Below, one piece after another: positions 9,162 to 18,689 of a stretch of 64,000 bases of DNA (position 1 is its first letter; every line of letters starts with the position of its first letter). The stretch is from Cytobacillus firmus. Its GTDB lineage: Bacteria; Bacillota; Bacilli; Bacillales; Cytobacillaceae. The notes beneath the pieces were generated by a model. It ran no database searches. It was given only the letters and a program-made list of their open reading frames with translations, and was not told where the DNA came from. A program made the position numbers and the translations under genes. The stretch is from the NCBI RefSeq assembly GCF_023612095.1, contig NZ_CP086235.1, positions 331,001 through 395,000 of the forward strand, in the 5' to 3' direction.

Positions 9162-10815
9162 ACAGGTGCAAGGCAAATTAAAGCAGGAAATTAAGGATGC
9201 GGTTGTGAAAGCCGGTTTGGCAGCGGAAGAGCAGATTCCCGATGTGATACTTGAAATCCCGAAGGAAAAGTCGCATGGCGATTATTCCACGAATATGGCA
9301 ATGCAGCTGGCGCGAGTGGCAAAAAAGGCGCCAAGAATGATTGCAGAAGAGCTTATTGCTTCTTTTGACAGCTCAAAAGCTTCCATCGAAAAAATTGAAA
9401 TCGCCGGACCTGGCTTTATCAATTTTTACATGAATAACTCATATCTGACTGATCTGATTCCGGCCGTTCTGGAAGCAGGAGATCAGTACGGAGAAACAAC
9501 AGTTGGCAACAATCAGAAGATCCAGGTGGAGTTTGTTTCCGCTAACCCGACAGGGGACCTGCATCTTGGACATGCCCGCGGCGCAGCTGTTGGCGACTCC
9601 TTATGCAACATTTTAGACAAAGCCGGCTACGATGTGTCCCGTGAGTACTATATCAATGATGCCGGCAACCAGATCAACAATCTGGCTCTATCGGTTGAAG
9701 CCCGCTATTTCCAGGCTCTTGGCCTGGATAAAGAAATGCCTGCTGACGGATACCATGGCGAAGATATCATCGGCATCGGCAAAAAGCTCGCTGAGGAGCA
9801 CGGCGATAAATATGTAAATGCAGATGAAAAAGAGCGTTTTGACTTTTTCCGTGACTACGGCCTGAAATATGAAATGGCGAAGCTGAAGCAGGATCTTGAA
9901 GATTTCCGCGTTCCATTCGATGTCTGGTACTCGGAAACATCCCTTTACCATAATGGCAAAATTGACACAGCCCTTCAGGCATTAAAGGATAACGGCCACA
10001 TATACGAGGAAGAGGGCGCTACATGGTTCCGTTCCACCACTTTCGGTGATGACAAAGACCGTGTCCTCATTAAAAATGACGGCTCTTACACGTATCTGAC
10101 TCCAGATATCGCTTACCATAAAGACAAGCTTGAAAGAGGCTTTGAAAAGCTGATCAACATTTGGGGCGCTGACCACCATGGCTACATTCCGCGCATGAAG
10201 GCGGCCATCCAGGCGCTTGGCTATGACCGTGATGCACTTGAAGTCGAGATCATCCAGCTTGTACATCTGTATAAAAACGGCGAAAAAATGAAGATGAGCA
10301 AACGTACCGGCAAAGCGGTAACAATGCGTGACCTTGTAGAAGAAGTAGGACTGGACGCAACACGCTATTTCTTCGCGATGAGAAGTGCGGATACACATCT
10401 TGATTTCGACCTTGATCTGGCTGTATCCCAATCCAATGAAAACCCTGTTTACTATGCACAGTATGCACACGCGCGTATTTCCAGCATCCTGCGCCAGGGT
10501 GAGGAACAGGGCATGTCTGCAGAAGCGGCAGATTATTCCCTGATTTCTGCGGAAAAGGAAATCGACGTTCTGAAGAAGATCGGCGAATTCCCGCAGGCTG
10601 TCGGCGAAGCAGCGCAAAAGCGCATGCCGCACAGAATTACGAACTATATTTATGAACTGGCTTCATCTTTCCACAGCTTCTACAATGCAGAAAAAGTATT
10701 GGATGCGGAAAATCCGGAAAGAACGAAAGCCCGTCTGGCACTGATCAAAACGGTTCAGACTACTTTGAAGAACTCACTGAAATTAATCGGCGTATCTGCT
10801 CCGGAAAAAATGTAA
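9148..10815 (+). CDS. argS: Arginyl-tRNA synthetase
   Basis: A 555-residue class I aminoacyl-tRNA synthetase charging tRNA-Arg. The N-terminal Add-1 domain recognises the tRNA D-loop; the HIGH-type motif appears as HLGHARGA near residue 130, and the KMSKR loop is read as KMKMSKRTG near 380. A C-terminal DALR anticodon-binding domain follows ([12 protein letters not shown]). ATG 9148 has a strong GAGGAGGAG site at 9135-9143. The ywiB-argS order is that of B. subtilis. Confidence 0.97.
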   Translation: MNIVEQVQGKLKQEIKDAVVKAGLAAEEQIPDVILEIPKEKSHGDYSTNMAMQLARVAKKAPRMIAEELIASFDSSKASIEKIEIAGPGFINFYMNNSYLTDLIPAVLEAGDQYGETTVGNNQKIQVEFVSANPTGDLHLGHARGAAVGDSLCNILDKAGYDVSREYYINDAGNQINNLALSVEARYFQALGLDKEMPADGYHGEDIIGIGKKLAEEHGDKYVNADEKERFDFFRDYGLKYEMAKLKQDLEDFRVPFDVWYSETSLYHNGKIDTALQALKDNGHIYEEEGATWFRSTTFGDDKDRVLIKNDGSYTYLTPDIAYHKDKLERGFEKLINIWGADHHGYIPRMKAAIQALGYDRDALEVEIIQLVHLYKNGEKMKMSKRTGKAVTMRDLVEEVGLDATRYFFAMRSADTHLDFDLDLAVSQSNENPVYYAQYAHARISSILRQGEEQGMSAEAADYSLISAEKEIDVLKKIGEFPQAVGEAAQKRMPHRITNYIYELASSFHSFYNAEKVLDAENPERTKARLALIKTVQTTLKNSLKLIGVSAPEKM

Positions 10816-10821
10816 TGATGG

Positions 10822-10851
10822 AAGCTGGCACTTATTGGTGCCGGCTTTTTT
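10822..10851 (+). terminator. Terminator of argS
   Basis: AGCTGGCAC pairs with GTGCCGGCT around TTATTG and is followed by TTTTTT. Confidence 0.9.
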
Positions 10852-10943
10852 CATGTTTTAGACGAAAAAGGGGAAGCTAAAGTCATATGTTTAAGGATAT
10901 TGTGAAACTGGTAAAACATAGTAAGTCATTTTAGGAGGGTCTC

Positions 10944-11123
10944 ATGAAAATCGTTCTTTTATCCATTCTTACAGGATTCGTAGTCGGCTTTGTCTTTGCT
11001 TTCATGAAGCTGCCAATTCCTGCTCCGCCAGCGCTTCCCGGCATTATGGGGATTGTCGGCATTTACCTCGGGTTTAAAGCATATGAAGTGGTTCTGCCCT
11101 GGCTGCAGGGGATATTGAGATAA
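10944..11123 (+). CDS. XapX-domain small membrane protein (DUF1427)
   Basis: A 59-residue protein with two hydrophobic helices and a central PIPAPPALPGIMGIVGIYLG stretch. That P-rich turn followed by GIxGIxxG is the signature of the XapX (DUF1427) family. ATG 10944 is eight bases after TTAGGAGGG. It is followed immediately by its own terminator, so it is likely a single-gene unit. No function is established for the family. Confidence 0.8.
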   Translation: MKIVLLSILTGFVVGFVFAFMKLPIPAPPALPGIMGIVGIYLGFKAYEVVLPWLQGILR

Positions 11124-11125
11124 GG

Positions 11126-11157
11126 GTGTCCACGTGAGGTGTGGACATCTTTTTTTC
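11126..11157 (+). terminator. Terminator of the XapX gene
   Basis: TGTCCAC pairs with GTGGACA around GTGAGGT and is followed by TCTTTTTTTCT. Confidence 0.85.
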
Positions 11158-11168
11158 TAATTGTGAAC

Positions 11169-11360
11169 TTTGCAAATAGATCCGGAAGGTTTGCAAATAA
11201 ACCAGGGAAATCAGCAAATAGATCTGGAATATTTGCAAATAAACCTTGAAATTCAGCAAATAGATTCGGAAAACTGCAAACAAACCCCGCAAGCAAACCG
11301 AAATCCAGACAGCAAACTAAAACCTAAAGAGCAACTCTCAAAAAATTAGTCAGCAAACGA
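11169..11360. repeat. 21-base phased tandem repeat
   Basis: At least five exact 21-base steps start at 11169, each built on GCAAATA. Two forms alternate (one with GATC/GATT, one with AACC), so the true unit is a 42-base dimer. The array decays after 11290 into looser GCAAAC copies up to about 11360. It fills most of the space between the XapX gene and the transporter gene. Both strands stay open in places because 21 is a multiple of three, but no start or ribosome site supports a real protein. Confidence 0.85.
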
Positions 11361-11485
11361 GCCAAATCAGCAGCCAAATGATAAATTTAGGAACTAACCT
11401 GTCAAAACCGCCAAAAAAACACTGCATGTTACATCCGGACGGGCATATCATGGTAAAAACCCTTCCGGAAAGGACATGCCTGCCC

Positions 11486-12388
11486 ATGAAGCCACAGTTT
11501 GCAGCCTCACTTTACGCAACTATTTCAATCAGTTTTTGGGGAGTCTCTTTTGTCTCCACGAAAGCGGTTTTGGATAAGCTGGACCCTTATACATTAATCA
11601 TGCTCCGGTTTGCCATCGGAGCCGCTTTTCTGCTCCTTGTGCTCCTCCTGAAAAGATATCCGCTCCAGATTCCGTTTAAGTATATTCCCCATTTAATTGT
11701 TCTCGGTGTACTTGGCGTTTTCATCCATCAGGTCATCCAGGTCACAGCCTTAGAGACGATAGACGCCTCCTCTGCGGGATGGATTATTTCTTTTTCACCT
11801 GTTTTTACCGTGCTTCTCTCCATGATCTTTCTTCATGAAAAATTGACATTCCTGAAGACACTGGGCATTATAACTGCCATTTCCGGTGTGCTCATGGTAA
11901 CGGGAGCGAGGAGCGGCCAGACACTGGGATTTGCTATGAATATAGGATATTTCCTCATGATTCTAAGTACACTGAATTGGGCCGTATATTCCATTCTGGT
12001 AAAAAAACTGCATATTAAGCTTCCGTCCCTTGTGGTCACTTTTTATATGAGTCTGCTTGGCTGCATGCTGACAATTCCCTTTTTATTGAGAGATAGAGGA
12101 TGGGAGAAATTCCATCTATTATCTGGTTCAGAATGGGGCCATATTTTGTTTCTGGGCATATTTGTGTCTGGGATTGGCTACTGGTACTGGTCTAAGGCAC
12201 TCGAGGTTTTGGAAGCTTCCAAAGTATCGATGTTTATCTATATGGAACCGCTGTTTACCTTTATAGCGGCTATTCTATTGCTTCGTGAAAAAATCCTCTT
12301 CATAAGCATCATGGGCGGAATCATAATTATGATAGGAGTGATCATGGTGAATGGTCAGCTGAAATATTTTTCATGGAGGAAACGATAA
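11486..12388 (+). CDS. EamA/DMT family transporter
   Basis: A 300-residue integral membrane protein of the drug/metabolite transporter superfamily with ten predicted helices in two EamA repeats (about residues 8-140 and 150-290). The family signature is visible at the N-terminus (SISFWGVSFVSTKAVL) and in the internal loop WIISFSPVFTVLLS. The start is ATG 11486, eleven bases after AAAGGA; upstream in-frame codons run into the repeat region and are unlikely to be translated. The substrate cannot be told from sequence. Confidence 0.85.
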   Translation: MKPQFAASLYATISISFWGVSFVSTKAVLDKLDPYTLIMLRFAIGAAFLLLVLLLKRYPLQIPFKYIPHLIVLGVLGVFIHQVIQVTALETIDASSAGWIISFSPVFTVLLSMIFLHEKLTFLKTLGIITAISGVLMVTGARSGQTLGFAMNIGYFLMILSTLNWAVYSILVKKLHIKLPSLVVTFYMSLLGCMLTIPFLLRDRGWEKFHLLSGSEWGHILFLGIFVSGIGYWYWSKALEVLEASKVSMFIYMEPLFTFIAAILLLREKILFISIMGGIIIMIGVIMVNGQLKYFSWRKR

Positions 12389-12487
12389 TCACGATCTGAA
12401 AAAATGCGCAGCCTGTGTAGTCTCCGCAGACTGCGGAGCCTGGTGGCCGGAGGAGCAGAGACAGAAGGTGAGGGAGATTCAGTTAAA

Positions 12488-12518
12488 ATAAAAAGGCGTT
12501 CCGCAACAGGAACGCCTT
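12488..12518. terminator. Bidirectional terminator between the transporter and uvsE
   Basis: AAGGCGTTCC pairs with GGAACGCCTT around GCAACA. On the minus strand it is followed by TTTTTATTTT and ends uvsE. Confidence 0.85.
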
Positions 12519-12520
12519 CG

Positions 12521-13477
12521 CTATTTCCACTCGACCTCCGCTCCGCCGATCCTTTTCACCCCGCGGATACTGCTGATGTCCTCTGTCAGCTTAAGCGCAG
12601 CCTTGTCCTTGGCTTTGGCCTCGATCATAAAATCGATATCCCGGTTAAAGGTTTTCAGCACGTCGAGAAGGGGCCGGATAAAATCCAGGTCCACATAGTC
12701 GGCATGGGACCGAAAGGCCTTTTCGGATTTGGGCGAGGAGATATGAATTTTCGGCTTGAGTCCTGTTTTGTCCCATGTCTGAAAAATCTCCGGAAGAATT
12801 TCTTCCAGAGGACGGGTGCTGAGGTTCGCCATATGGTGATGATAATCGAATACAAGAGGGATGTTTTCCTTCTGGCAGGCCAGGAGGGTTTCATCGGCGG
12901 TATAGGTTTTATCATCATTCTCGAGTGTCATTTGCTCTTTGACATGAGACGGCAGCATCTTCAGGTTTTCATGGAACCGGTCAATGGTCGAGAGCTTGTC
13001 CCCGTAAGCCCCGCCAATATGGATGTTGATGACGCTTTTCTTTTCAACACCCATGGCCTCAAACATCCGGTAATGGTATTCCATATCTTTAACTGCATTC
13101 CGGGTCACATCCTCGCGCGGGGAGGTGAACAGTGTGAATTGATTGGGGTGAAAACTCACACGGAGACCATGTCTTTTTATCAAATCGCCAATCTCAAGCC
13201 ATTTATCCTTGAAAGGTGTGACAAAATCCCATAACACCTCCGGATGTGTGGCCAGAGGGACTATGGAGCTTGAGAGCCGATACAGCTGAATTTCATGGGC
13301 GATATTAAAATAAAGCATTCGCAGCGTATTTTGCAGATTCACCGCTGTGACGGCCTTCAGCTTGTCCAGCTTTTCCTCCTCAGGCAGCTGCTGATAGCGT
13401 GTAAATGTTAATGTCCTGGCAGGAGATGCCTCCCACAAGCTGATCGCATGGGAAACATACCCGAGTCTGATTTTCAA
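12521..13477 (-). CDS. uvsE: UV DNA damage endonuclease
   Basis: A 318-residue UVDE-type endonuclease (YwjD in B. subtilis) that nicks DNA 5' to UV photoproducts and starts an alternative excision repair. It has a TIM-barrel fold; visible metal-binding segments include [10 protein letters not shown] near 150, [11 protein letters not shown] near 200 and DYHHHMAN near 262. ATG 13477 follows AAGGTGCTGC. It lies 30 bases after ywjE on the same strand, so the two are likely one operon. Confidence 0.93.
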   Translation of the reverse strand: MKIRLGYVSHAISLWEASPARTLTFTRYQQLPEEEKLDKLKAVTAVNLQNTLRMLYFNIAHEIQLYRLSSSIVPLATHPEVLWDFVTPFKDKWLEIGDLIKRHGLRVSFHPNQFTLFTSPREDVTRNAVKDMEYHYRMFEAMGVEKKSVINIHIGGAYGDKLSTIDRFHENLKMLPSHVKEQMTLENDDKTYTADETLLACQKENIPLVFDYHHHMANLSTRPLEEILPEIFQTWDKTGLKPKIHISSPKSEKAFRSHADYVDLDFIRPLLDVLKTFNRDIDFMIEAKAKDKAALKLTEDISSIRGVKRIGGAEVEWK

Positions 13478-13507
13478 TTTGCAGCACCTTCTTTATGCCG
13501 GCCTCCT

Positions 13508-14710
13508 TTACAGAAAGCTTGCCATAGACCGGGCAAGCATTTCCTTGAATGTCCGCAAAGGATCCAGCCGGTTTAATTCTTTTAGCGTTAATCTTTTTGC
13601 ATGGAGGATGTCTTTTTCCAATACAGCCCTGATTTGCTCTATGAACTCTTTGTCATAAATAAAGCAATTGATTTCATAATTTAAGAACAGGCTCCGCTTA
13701 TCAAAATTGGCTGTTCCGATATCACTGATCTCATCATCGATTATTATCGCCTTTGCATGGTAAAAGCCCTTTTTATACTCATACACATAAGCGCCTTCTT
13801 TTATCAGTGTTCTTAAATAAAGATAAGAGGCTTCTTTTACAAGAATATGATCTGTCACGCATGGGACGAGGATCTTGACCGTGACGCCACGTTCCAGGGC
13901 ATGGAGCAAATCTTTAAAAAGTCTTTTGCTCGGAATAAAATATGGAGTCCCAATCGTAATGCTCTTTTTCGCATTCCGTATTAACGATGAGAAGCTTTCT
14001 TCCAGAAAGGCCCCTTTATAAGCCGCAAACTGGTGGCGGTATTCACCTGAATGAAGCGCAGGAAAATAGACGCTGTTTGCGAGCAGGTCGGTCTTCGTTG
14101 CCTTATACCAGTCAGTCAGAAACTCTCTTTGCAGATCCTGCACGCCTTCGCCCCAAAATTTTAAATGGTAGTCACGCCACGGGTTCAGCTTTTTGTCCTG
14201 ATTGATGTATTCTTTGCCAATATTAAAACCGCCGCTGTATCCGATTTTTCCGTCAATAACCGCAATTTTCCGATGGTTCCGGGCCTGAAATGAATAGAAG
14301 AGAAAGGGCAGCTTTGGCACATGCGCAAACGAAAACTTGATGCCGCTGCTCTTCAGTTCCTTAACGGTTTTTCTTTTGACAGGAAAGCTTCCGGCCCAAT
14401 CCAGCAGCAGACGGACTTCCACTCCTTCTTTTGCTTTACCCTTTAATATGGATAAAAACTCCTTGCTGATTTTATCATCCTTCACAATATAAAATAAAAT
14501 ATGAATGTGCTTTTGCGCTTTTTTAAGCTCAGAGAATAAATCATCAAACAAAGCAGGCCCGTCTGTAAACAGCTCCATATCAGACTGCCGGATGGGGCAT
14601 GAAGTCCGCTCAAGCTTTTTCATATGGCTTTTCCGGCCCCATGTAAAATCAATATAGAGCCACAAGACGATGACGAGCAAAACGGCCATAATGATATTCC
14701 AGACAGTCAT
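13508..14710 (-). CDS. ywjE: Cardiolipin synthase/phospholipase D-like protein YwjE
   Basis: A 400-residue membrane-anchored enzyme of the phospholipase D superfamily. One hydrophobic helix (residues 4-22) anchors it, then two HKD motifs follow: NHRKIAVIDGK near 155 and YHAKAIIIDDE near 330, each with the downstream GG/GS-type segment (GGFNIG, GTANFDKRS). Two phosphatidylglycerol molecules are joined to cardiolipin and glycerol by this family. It is shorter than the main Cls (about 480 residues) because it has one helix instead of two, as in YwjE. Context uvsE-ywjE-ywjF matches B. subtilis. Confidence 0.88.
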   Translation of the reverse strand: MTVWNIIMAVLLVIVLWLYIDFTWGRKSHMKKLERTSCPIRQSDMELFTDGPALFDDLFSELKKAQKHIHILFYIVKDDKISKEFLSILKGKAKEGVEVRLLLDWAGSFPVKRKTVKELKSSGIKFSFAHVPKLPFLFYSFQARNHRKIAVIDGKIGYSGGFNIGKEYINQDKKLNPWRDYHLKFWGEGVQDLQREFLTDWYKATKTDLLANSVYFPALHSGEYRHQFAAYKGAFLEESFSSLIRNAKKSITIGTPYFIPSKRLFKDLLHALERGVTVKILVPCVTDHILVKEASYLYLRTLIKEGAYVYEYKKGFYHAKAIIIDDEISDIGTANFDKRSLFLNYEINCFIYDKEFIEQIRAVLEKDILHAKRLTLKELNRLDPLRTFKEMLARSMASFL

Positions 14711-14866
14711 TGCGATCTTCCTTTCGACAGGGTTTTCCCGTTAGTATTTCCTGCCGTGCCATTTCTATCATGGATTCTTGCCAAACAGAGAGGACTTTTC
14801 CGCTTAAAAAAAGAAATTAATAAATGGAAATAATAAAATTTTTCGAACAAGTTTTAAGAAAAATGG

Positions 14867-14894
14867 TTGACTGAATGCTCATTCATAATATAAT
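14867..14894 (+). promoter_or_regulatory. Sigma-A promoter with an overlapping FadR-like operator
   Basis: TTGACT (14867-14872) and TATAAT (14889-14894) are 16 bases apart. The 18 bases 14868-14885 read TGACTGA-ATGC-TCATTCA, one mismatch per half-site from the B. subtilis FadR box TGAATGA-N4-TCATTCA. Bound repressor would cover the spacer, so ywjF should be induced by long-chain acyl-CoA. The operator match is seen; repression is inferred. Confidence 0.75.
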
Positions 14895-14961
14895 GGGAGT
14901 AAGAGTAAATTCAGAAAATTATATTGTTTTTTAAATTTTCTAAGATGAGGAAAGGAGCACC

Positions 14962-17079
14962 ATGCCCATGAACGGTTTATTATGGATCAACTTAATTACA
15001 TTCCTTCTTGTAACCGCTTACGCTATCAGCCTGTTTGTCTATGTTGTGAAGACGCGGATTGAATATATTAAGCTTGGCAAAAAGGTGGAGTTTGACGGCA
15101 AGGTGAAAGAGCGCCTTGAAAAGATCTGGGTCAATGTTTTTGGCCAGAAAAAGCTTTTAAAGGATAAGAAAAGCGGCATCATTCACGTGATGTTTTTCTA
15201 CGGCTTCATTCTTGTCCAATTCGGAGCGATTGATTTTATTATCAAAGGAATTAAGCCAGGTGCACACCTGCCGCTTGGACCTTTATATCCCGGGTTCACC
15301 TTTTTCCAGGAAATTGTGACCCTGACGATCCTTGTTGCGGTCATCTGGGCTTTCTACCGCCGCTATGTAGAGAAGCTTGTCCGCTTAAAGCGCGGATTCA
15401 AATCAGGCCTCGTCCTTATTTTCATCGGAGGACTTATGCTTTCCGTCCTGCTTGGCAATGGAATGGGCATGATCTGGCATGGCCATGAAGGAACATGGAC
15501 AGAGCCTGTTGCTTCCCTGATTGCTGGCGGATTATCTTGGATGGGTGAAACAGCTTCGATTGCTGTCTTTTATATCGCATGGTGGATTCACTTATTATTC
15601 CTGCTTGCATTCCTGGTGTATGTGCCTCAATCCAAGCACGCTCACTTAATCGCCGGACCGGCCAACGTATACTTCAACCGTCTGGACAATCCGGGGAAAC
15701 TAAAGGCAATCGACTTTGAAGATGAATCACAGGAAAGCTTTGGTGTCGGAAAGATTGAAGATTTTACACAGCATCAGATGATTGACTTCTATGCGTGTGT
15801 GGAATGCGGACGCTGTACCAATATGTGTCCGGCAACCGGCACTGGAAAAATGCTTTCACCGATGGATTTAATCCTGAAATTACGTGATCATTTAACAAAT
15901 CACGGTGCTGTTGTCACGTCAAAGCAGCCATGGGTTCCGACATTCGCTTTTTCCAACACGAAAGGCAATCAGCTTGCGCTTGCAGCTGCCGGCCAGGGTG
16001 CAGAAGAAGCTGCGGCTGGTCTTGCATACAGCCCAAGCCTGATTGGAGAAGTCATTACAGAAGAAGAAATCTGGGCTTGTACGACTTGCCGAAACTGTGA
16101 AGACCAATGTCCGGTAATGAATGAACATGTTGATAAGATTATCGATCTGCGCCGCTACCTTGTGTTAACAGAAGGGAAGATGGACGCGGACGCACAGCGT
16201 GCCATGACCAATATCGAACGCCAGGGCAATCCTTGGGGACTGAACCGCAAGGAGCGCGAAGACTGGAGAGAAGCACGCGAAGATGTTCATGTGCCGACAG
16301 TGAAGGAAATGAAAAAGGCGGGAGAAGAGTTCGAATACTTATTCTGGGTTGGCTCAATGGGCTCTTATGACAACCGCAGCCAGAAGATCGCTCTTTCCTT
16401 TGCGAAACTGATGAATGAGGCCGGCGTCAAGTTCGCCATCCTTGGCAACAAGGAAAAGAACTCCGGTGACACGCCAAGACGTCTTGGAAACGAGTTCCTG
16501 TTCCAGGAGCTTGCCACTAAGAACATTGAAGAGTTTGAGAAAAATGAAGTGAAGAAGATTGTCACGATTGATCCTCATGCCTACAACATTTTCAAAAATG
16601 AGTATCCGGATTTCGGATTAGAGGCAGAGGTTTATCACCATACTGAAGTTCTTGCCCAGCTTGTGGAAGAAGGCAAGCTGAAGCCGCAATATGCAGTGGA
16701 AGAAACAATTACCTTCCATGATTCCTGCTATCTGGGACGCTACAACGAGGTGTATGATCCTCCGCGTGAAATCCTTAAGAGCATCCCGGGCGTCAAGCTT
16801 GTGGAAATGGAAAGAAACCGCGAAACCGGCATGTGCTGCGGAGCGGGCGGCGGCCTGATGTGGATGGAAGAAGAAACCGGACACCGCGTAAACGTTTCAC
16901 GCACAGAGCAGGCATTGGCAGTCAATCCATCTGTGATCAGTTCAGGATGTCCATACTGCTTAACCATGCTGTCTGATGGAACGAAAGCGAAAGAAGTGGA
17001 AGAACAGGTTCATACGTACGATGTTGCTGAAATTCTGGAAAAGTCCGTTATAGGTGAAAGCCGGAATGTAGCATCCTAA
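14962..17079 (+). CDS. ywjF: Membrane Fe-S oxidoreductase YwjF (EtfD-like ETF:menaquinone oxidoreductase)
   Basis: A 705-residue membrane protein: five or six helices in residues 1-230 (cytochrome b/NarI-like), then two 4Fe-4S motifs (CVECGRCTNMCP near 278; CTTCRNCEDQCP near 373), then two CCG domains (DSCYLGRYNE...MCCGAGGG near 595-635, and SGCPYC near 660) as in heterodisulfide reductase subunits. Related mycobacterial EtfD passes electrons from acyl-CoA dehydrogenases through ETF to menaquinone. The location at the head of a beta-oxidation block and a FadR-like operator fit that role. ATG 14962 is four bases, ATG 14968 ten bases, after AAAGGAG; the true start may be the second. Confidence 0.85.
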   Translation: MPMNGLLWINLITFLLVTAYAISLFVYVVKTRIEYIKLGKKVEFDGKVKERLEKIWVNVFGQKKLLKDKKSGIIHVMFFYGFILVQFGAIDFIIKGIKPGAHLPLGPLYPGFTFFQEIVTLTILVAVIWAFYRRYVEKLVRLKRGFKSGLVLIFIGGLMLSVLLGNGMGMIWHGHEGTWTEPVASLIAGGLSWMGETASIAVFYIAWWIHLLFLLAFLVYVPQSKHAHLIAGPANVYFNRLDNPGKLKAIDFEDESQESFGVGKIEDFTQHQMIDFYACVECGRCTNMCPATGTGKMLSPMDLILKLRDHLTNHGAVVTSKQPWVPTFAFSNTKGNQLALAAAGQGAEEAAAGLAYSPSLIGEVITEEEIWACTTCRNCEDQCPVMNEHVDKIIDLRRYLVLTEGKMDADAQRAMTNIERQGNPWGLNRKEREDWREAREDVHVPTVKEMKKAGEEFEYLFWVGSMGSYDNRSQKIALSFAKLMNEAGVKFAILGNKEKNSGDTPRRLGNEFLFQELATKNIEEFEKNEVKKIVTIDPHAYNIFKNEYPDFGLEAEVYHHTEVLAQLVEEGKLKPQYAVEETITFHDSCYLGRYNEVYDPPREILKSIPGVKLVEMERNRETGMCCGAGGGLMWMEEETGHRVNVSRTEQALAVNPSVISSGCPYCLTMLSDGTKAKEVEEQVHTYDVAEILEKSVIGESRNVAS

Positions 17080-17205
17080 TATATTGAAAGTGGAAATTGA
17101 AGCACAGCCAAAATTCCTGTAATGCATTTTGAAGAAAAATGTTTTTGCCTGAATTTTGTGTAAAGTGTTTCAATTTCTGCTATTTTTCTAGTAAAATAGA
17201 AAATG

Positions 17206-17220
17206 ATAAAGCGCTTACAA
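17206..17220. promoter_or_regulatory. cre-like CcpA site
   Basis: The minus strand reads TTGTAAGCGCTTTAT, one mismatch from the cre consensus WTGNAANCGNWNNCW. It lies 185 bases before the thiolase gene. Catabolite repression of beta-oxidation genes is common in Bacillus; binding here is inferred. Confidence 0.5.
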
Positions 17221-17271
17221 ATTTTCTGGGTGACTGAAGTTCGGGTAAATCCTTTTGTTTCGCAGTTCTTT

Positions 17272-17289
17272 CGAGCGAGCGTTCAGTCA
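17272..17289. promoter_or_regulatory. Second, degenerate TetR/FadR-like operator
   Basis: On the minus strand the 18 bases TGACTGA-ACGC-TCGCTCG match 14 of 18 positions of the operator at 14868. It sits about 115 bases before the thiolase gene. It may bind the TetR-family regulator encoded at 22239 or a distant FadR. The 325-base gap holds this and the cre-like site, and I recognise nothing else there. Confidence 0.45.
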
Positions 17290-17404
17290 ATGACCAGCAC
17301 CTTCACAAACAGTTAACTTCAACTAGACCTGCAGCATAGACTCTATTTTTTTCTAATTAATTTTTCGAACATTTTAAATTAATAGTACAAAGGAGCGATT
17401 CTTT

Positions 17405-18591
17405 ATGGGGAAAACCGTAATTCTTAGCGGAGTAAGAACACCTTTTGGAAAATTTGCAGGAGGGCTCAGCAGCTTTACCGCTTCTGATCTTGGCGGGTTT
17501 GCAGTTAAGGAAGCGCTGAACCGTGCCGGCGTAAACCCGGCGGATGTCGACGAAGTGATCCTCGGCACCGTTCTCCAGGGAGGACAGGGACAAATCCCTT
17601 CACGCCAGGCTGCCAGAAAAGCAGGCTTGCCATGGGAAGTGAAAACGGAAACGATCAATAAAGTGTGTGCTTCCGGCATGCGAAGCGTCACTTTAGGAGA
17701 TCAGATCATCCGGGCGGGTGACGAGGAAGTCGTCGTAGCCGGCGGCATGGAGTCCATGAGCAACGCGCCATACATTCTGCCAAAAGCACGCTGGGGCCTG
17801 CGCATGGGTGATTCAACAGTTAAGGATTTAATGGTCCACGACGGATTAAGCTGCAGCTTCACAGGCGTCCATATGGGAACGTACGGAAACTCGACAGCGA
17901 AAGAATTCGAAATCAGCCGTGAAGAGCAGGACATCTGGGCGATGAGAAGCCATGAACGTGCGCTTGCTGCAATCGAATCCGGCAAACTGGCAGAAGAAAT
18001 CGTACCTGTGGAAGTTCCGCAGAGAAAAGGGGATCCGGTCGTTGTTTCTCAGGATGAGTCTCCCGTAAAGATACTTCTTTAGAAAAGCTCGCTAAGCTCG
18101 GATCTGTTTTTAACTCCGACGGAACGATCACTGCCGGGAATGCGCCTGGCGTCAACGACGGGGCAGCAGCGTTGGTATTGATGAGCGAAGAACGTGCAGA
18201 ACGCGAAGGCAAAAAACCGGAAGCTTATATTCTCGGCCATACAGCTCTGGCGGTGGAAGCCAAAGACTTCCCGCAGACACCGGGCCTTGTCATTAATGCT
18301 CTTTTGAAAAAGACAGGAAAAACCCTGGAAGAGGTTGACCTATTTGAAATAAATGAAGCATTTGCTGCCGTTGCTCTTACAAGTGGAAAAATTGCCGGCC
18401 TTGATGCAGAAAAAGTCAACGTCAACGGCGGGGCTGTGGCACTCGGTCACCCAATCGGTGCGAGCGGAGCAAGAATTATTTTGACCCTGATGCACGAACT
18501 GAAGCGCCGTGGAGGCGGAATCGGCATCGCGGCCATCTGCAGCGGCGGAGGCCAGGGAGATGCCGTGATGATTGAGGTTCCTAAGCAATAG
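17405..18591 (+). pseudogene. Acetyl-CoA C-acyltransferase (thiolase), broken by a one-base frameshift
   Basis: A thiolase that cleaves 3-ketoacyl-CoA (or condenses two acetyl-CoA). The first part (17405-18082) carries the nucleophile as [10 protein letters not shown] near residue 88. The second part carries NEAFAAV, the histidine motif [10 protein letters not shown] and the second cysteine in ICSGGGQG. Translation in frame 1 stops at 18082, 15 residues after QDESP. Adding one C to the CCC run at 18062-18064 yields a continuous protein of about 395 residues, the normal family length. There is no slippery heptamer here, so this is a real indel or a sequence error. ATG 17405 follows AAAGGAGCG. 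First gene of the acyl-CoA oxidation operon. Confidence 0.88.
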
Positions 18592-18689
18592 TGAATAAGG
18601 ATTAGCGATAACATGATTCGAGCCAAAACTTCAGCGGCCAGAAATGCAAATATAGAACAACCGCAAACCCAAGAACGGAGGATACAAAA

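Noticed and set aside
11063..11296. Minus-strand open frame with LFAxxP repeats
   Set aside because: It is the translation of the 21-base DNA repeat; there is no ribosome site and it overlaps the XapX gene end and terminator.
11169..11360. CRISPR array
   Set aside because: The spacing is 21 bases with no unique spacers, and there are no cas genes.
12404..13234. Long plus-strand open frame opposite uvsE
   Set aside because: It is the antisense of uvsE, has no ribosome site, and lacks any recognisable protein motif.
18064..18172. Programmed frameshift in the thiolase gene
   Set aside because: No X XXY YYZ heptamer lies at the break (TCT CCC GTA AAG); a lost C is the simpler reason.
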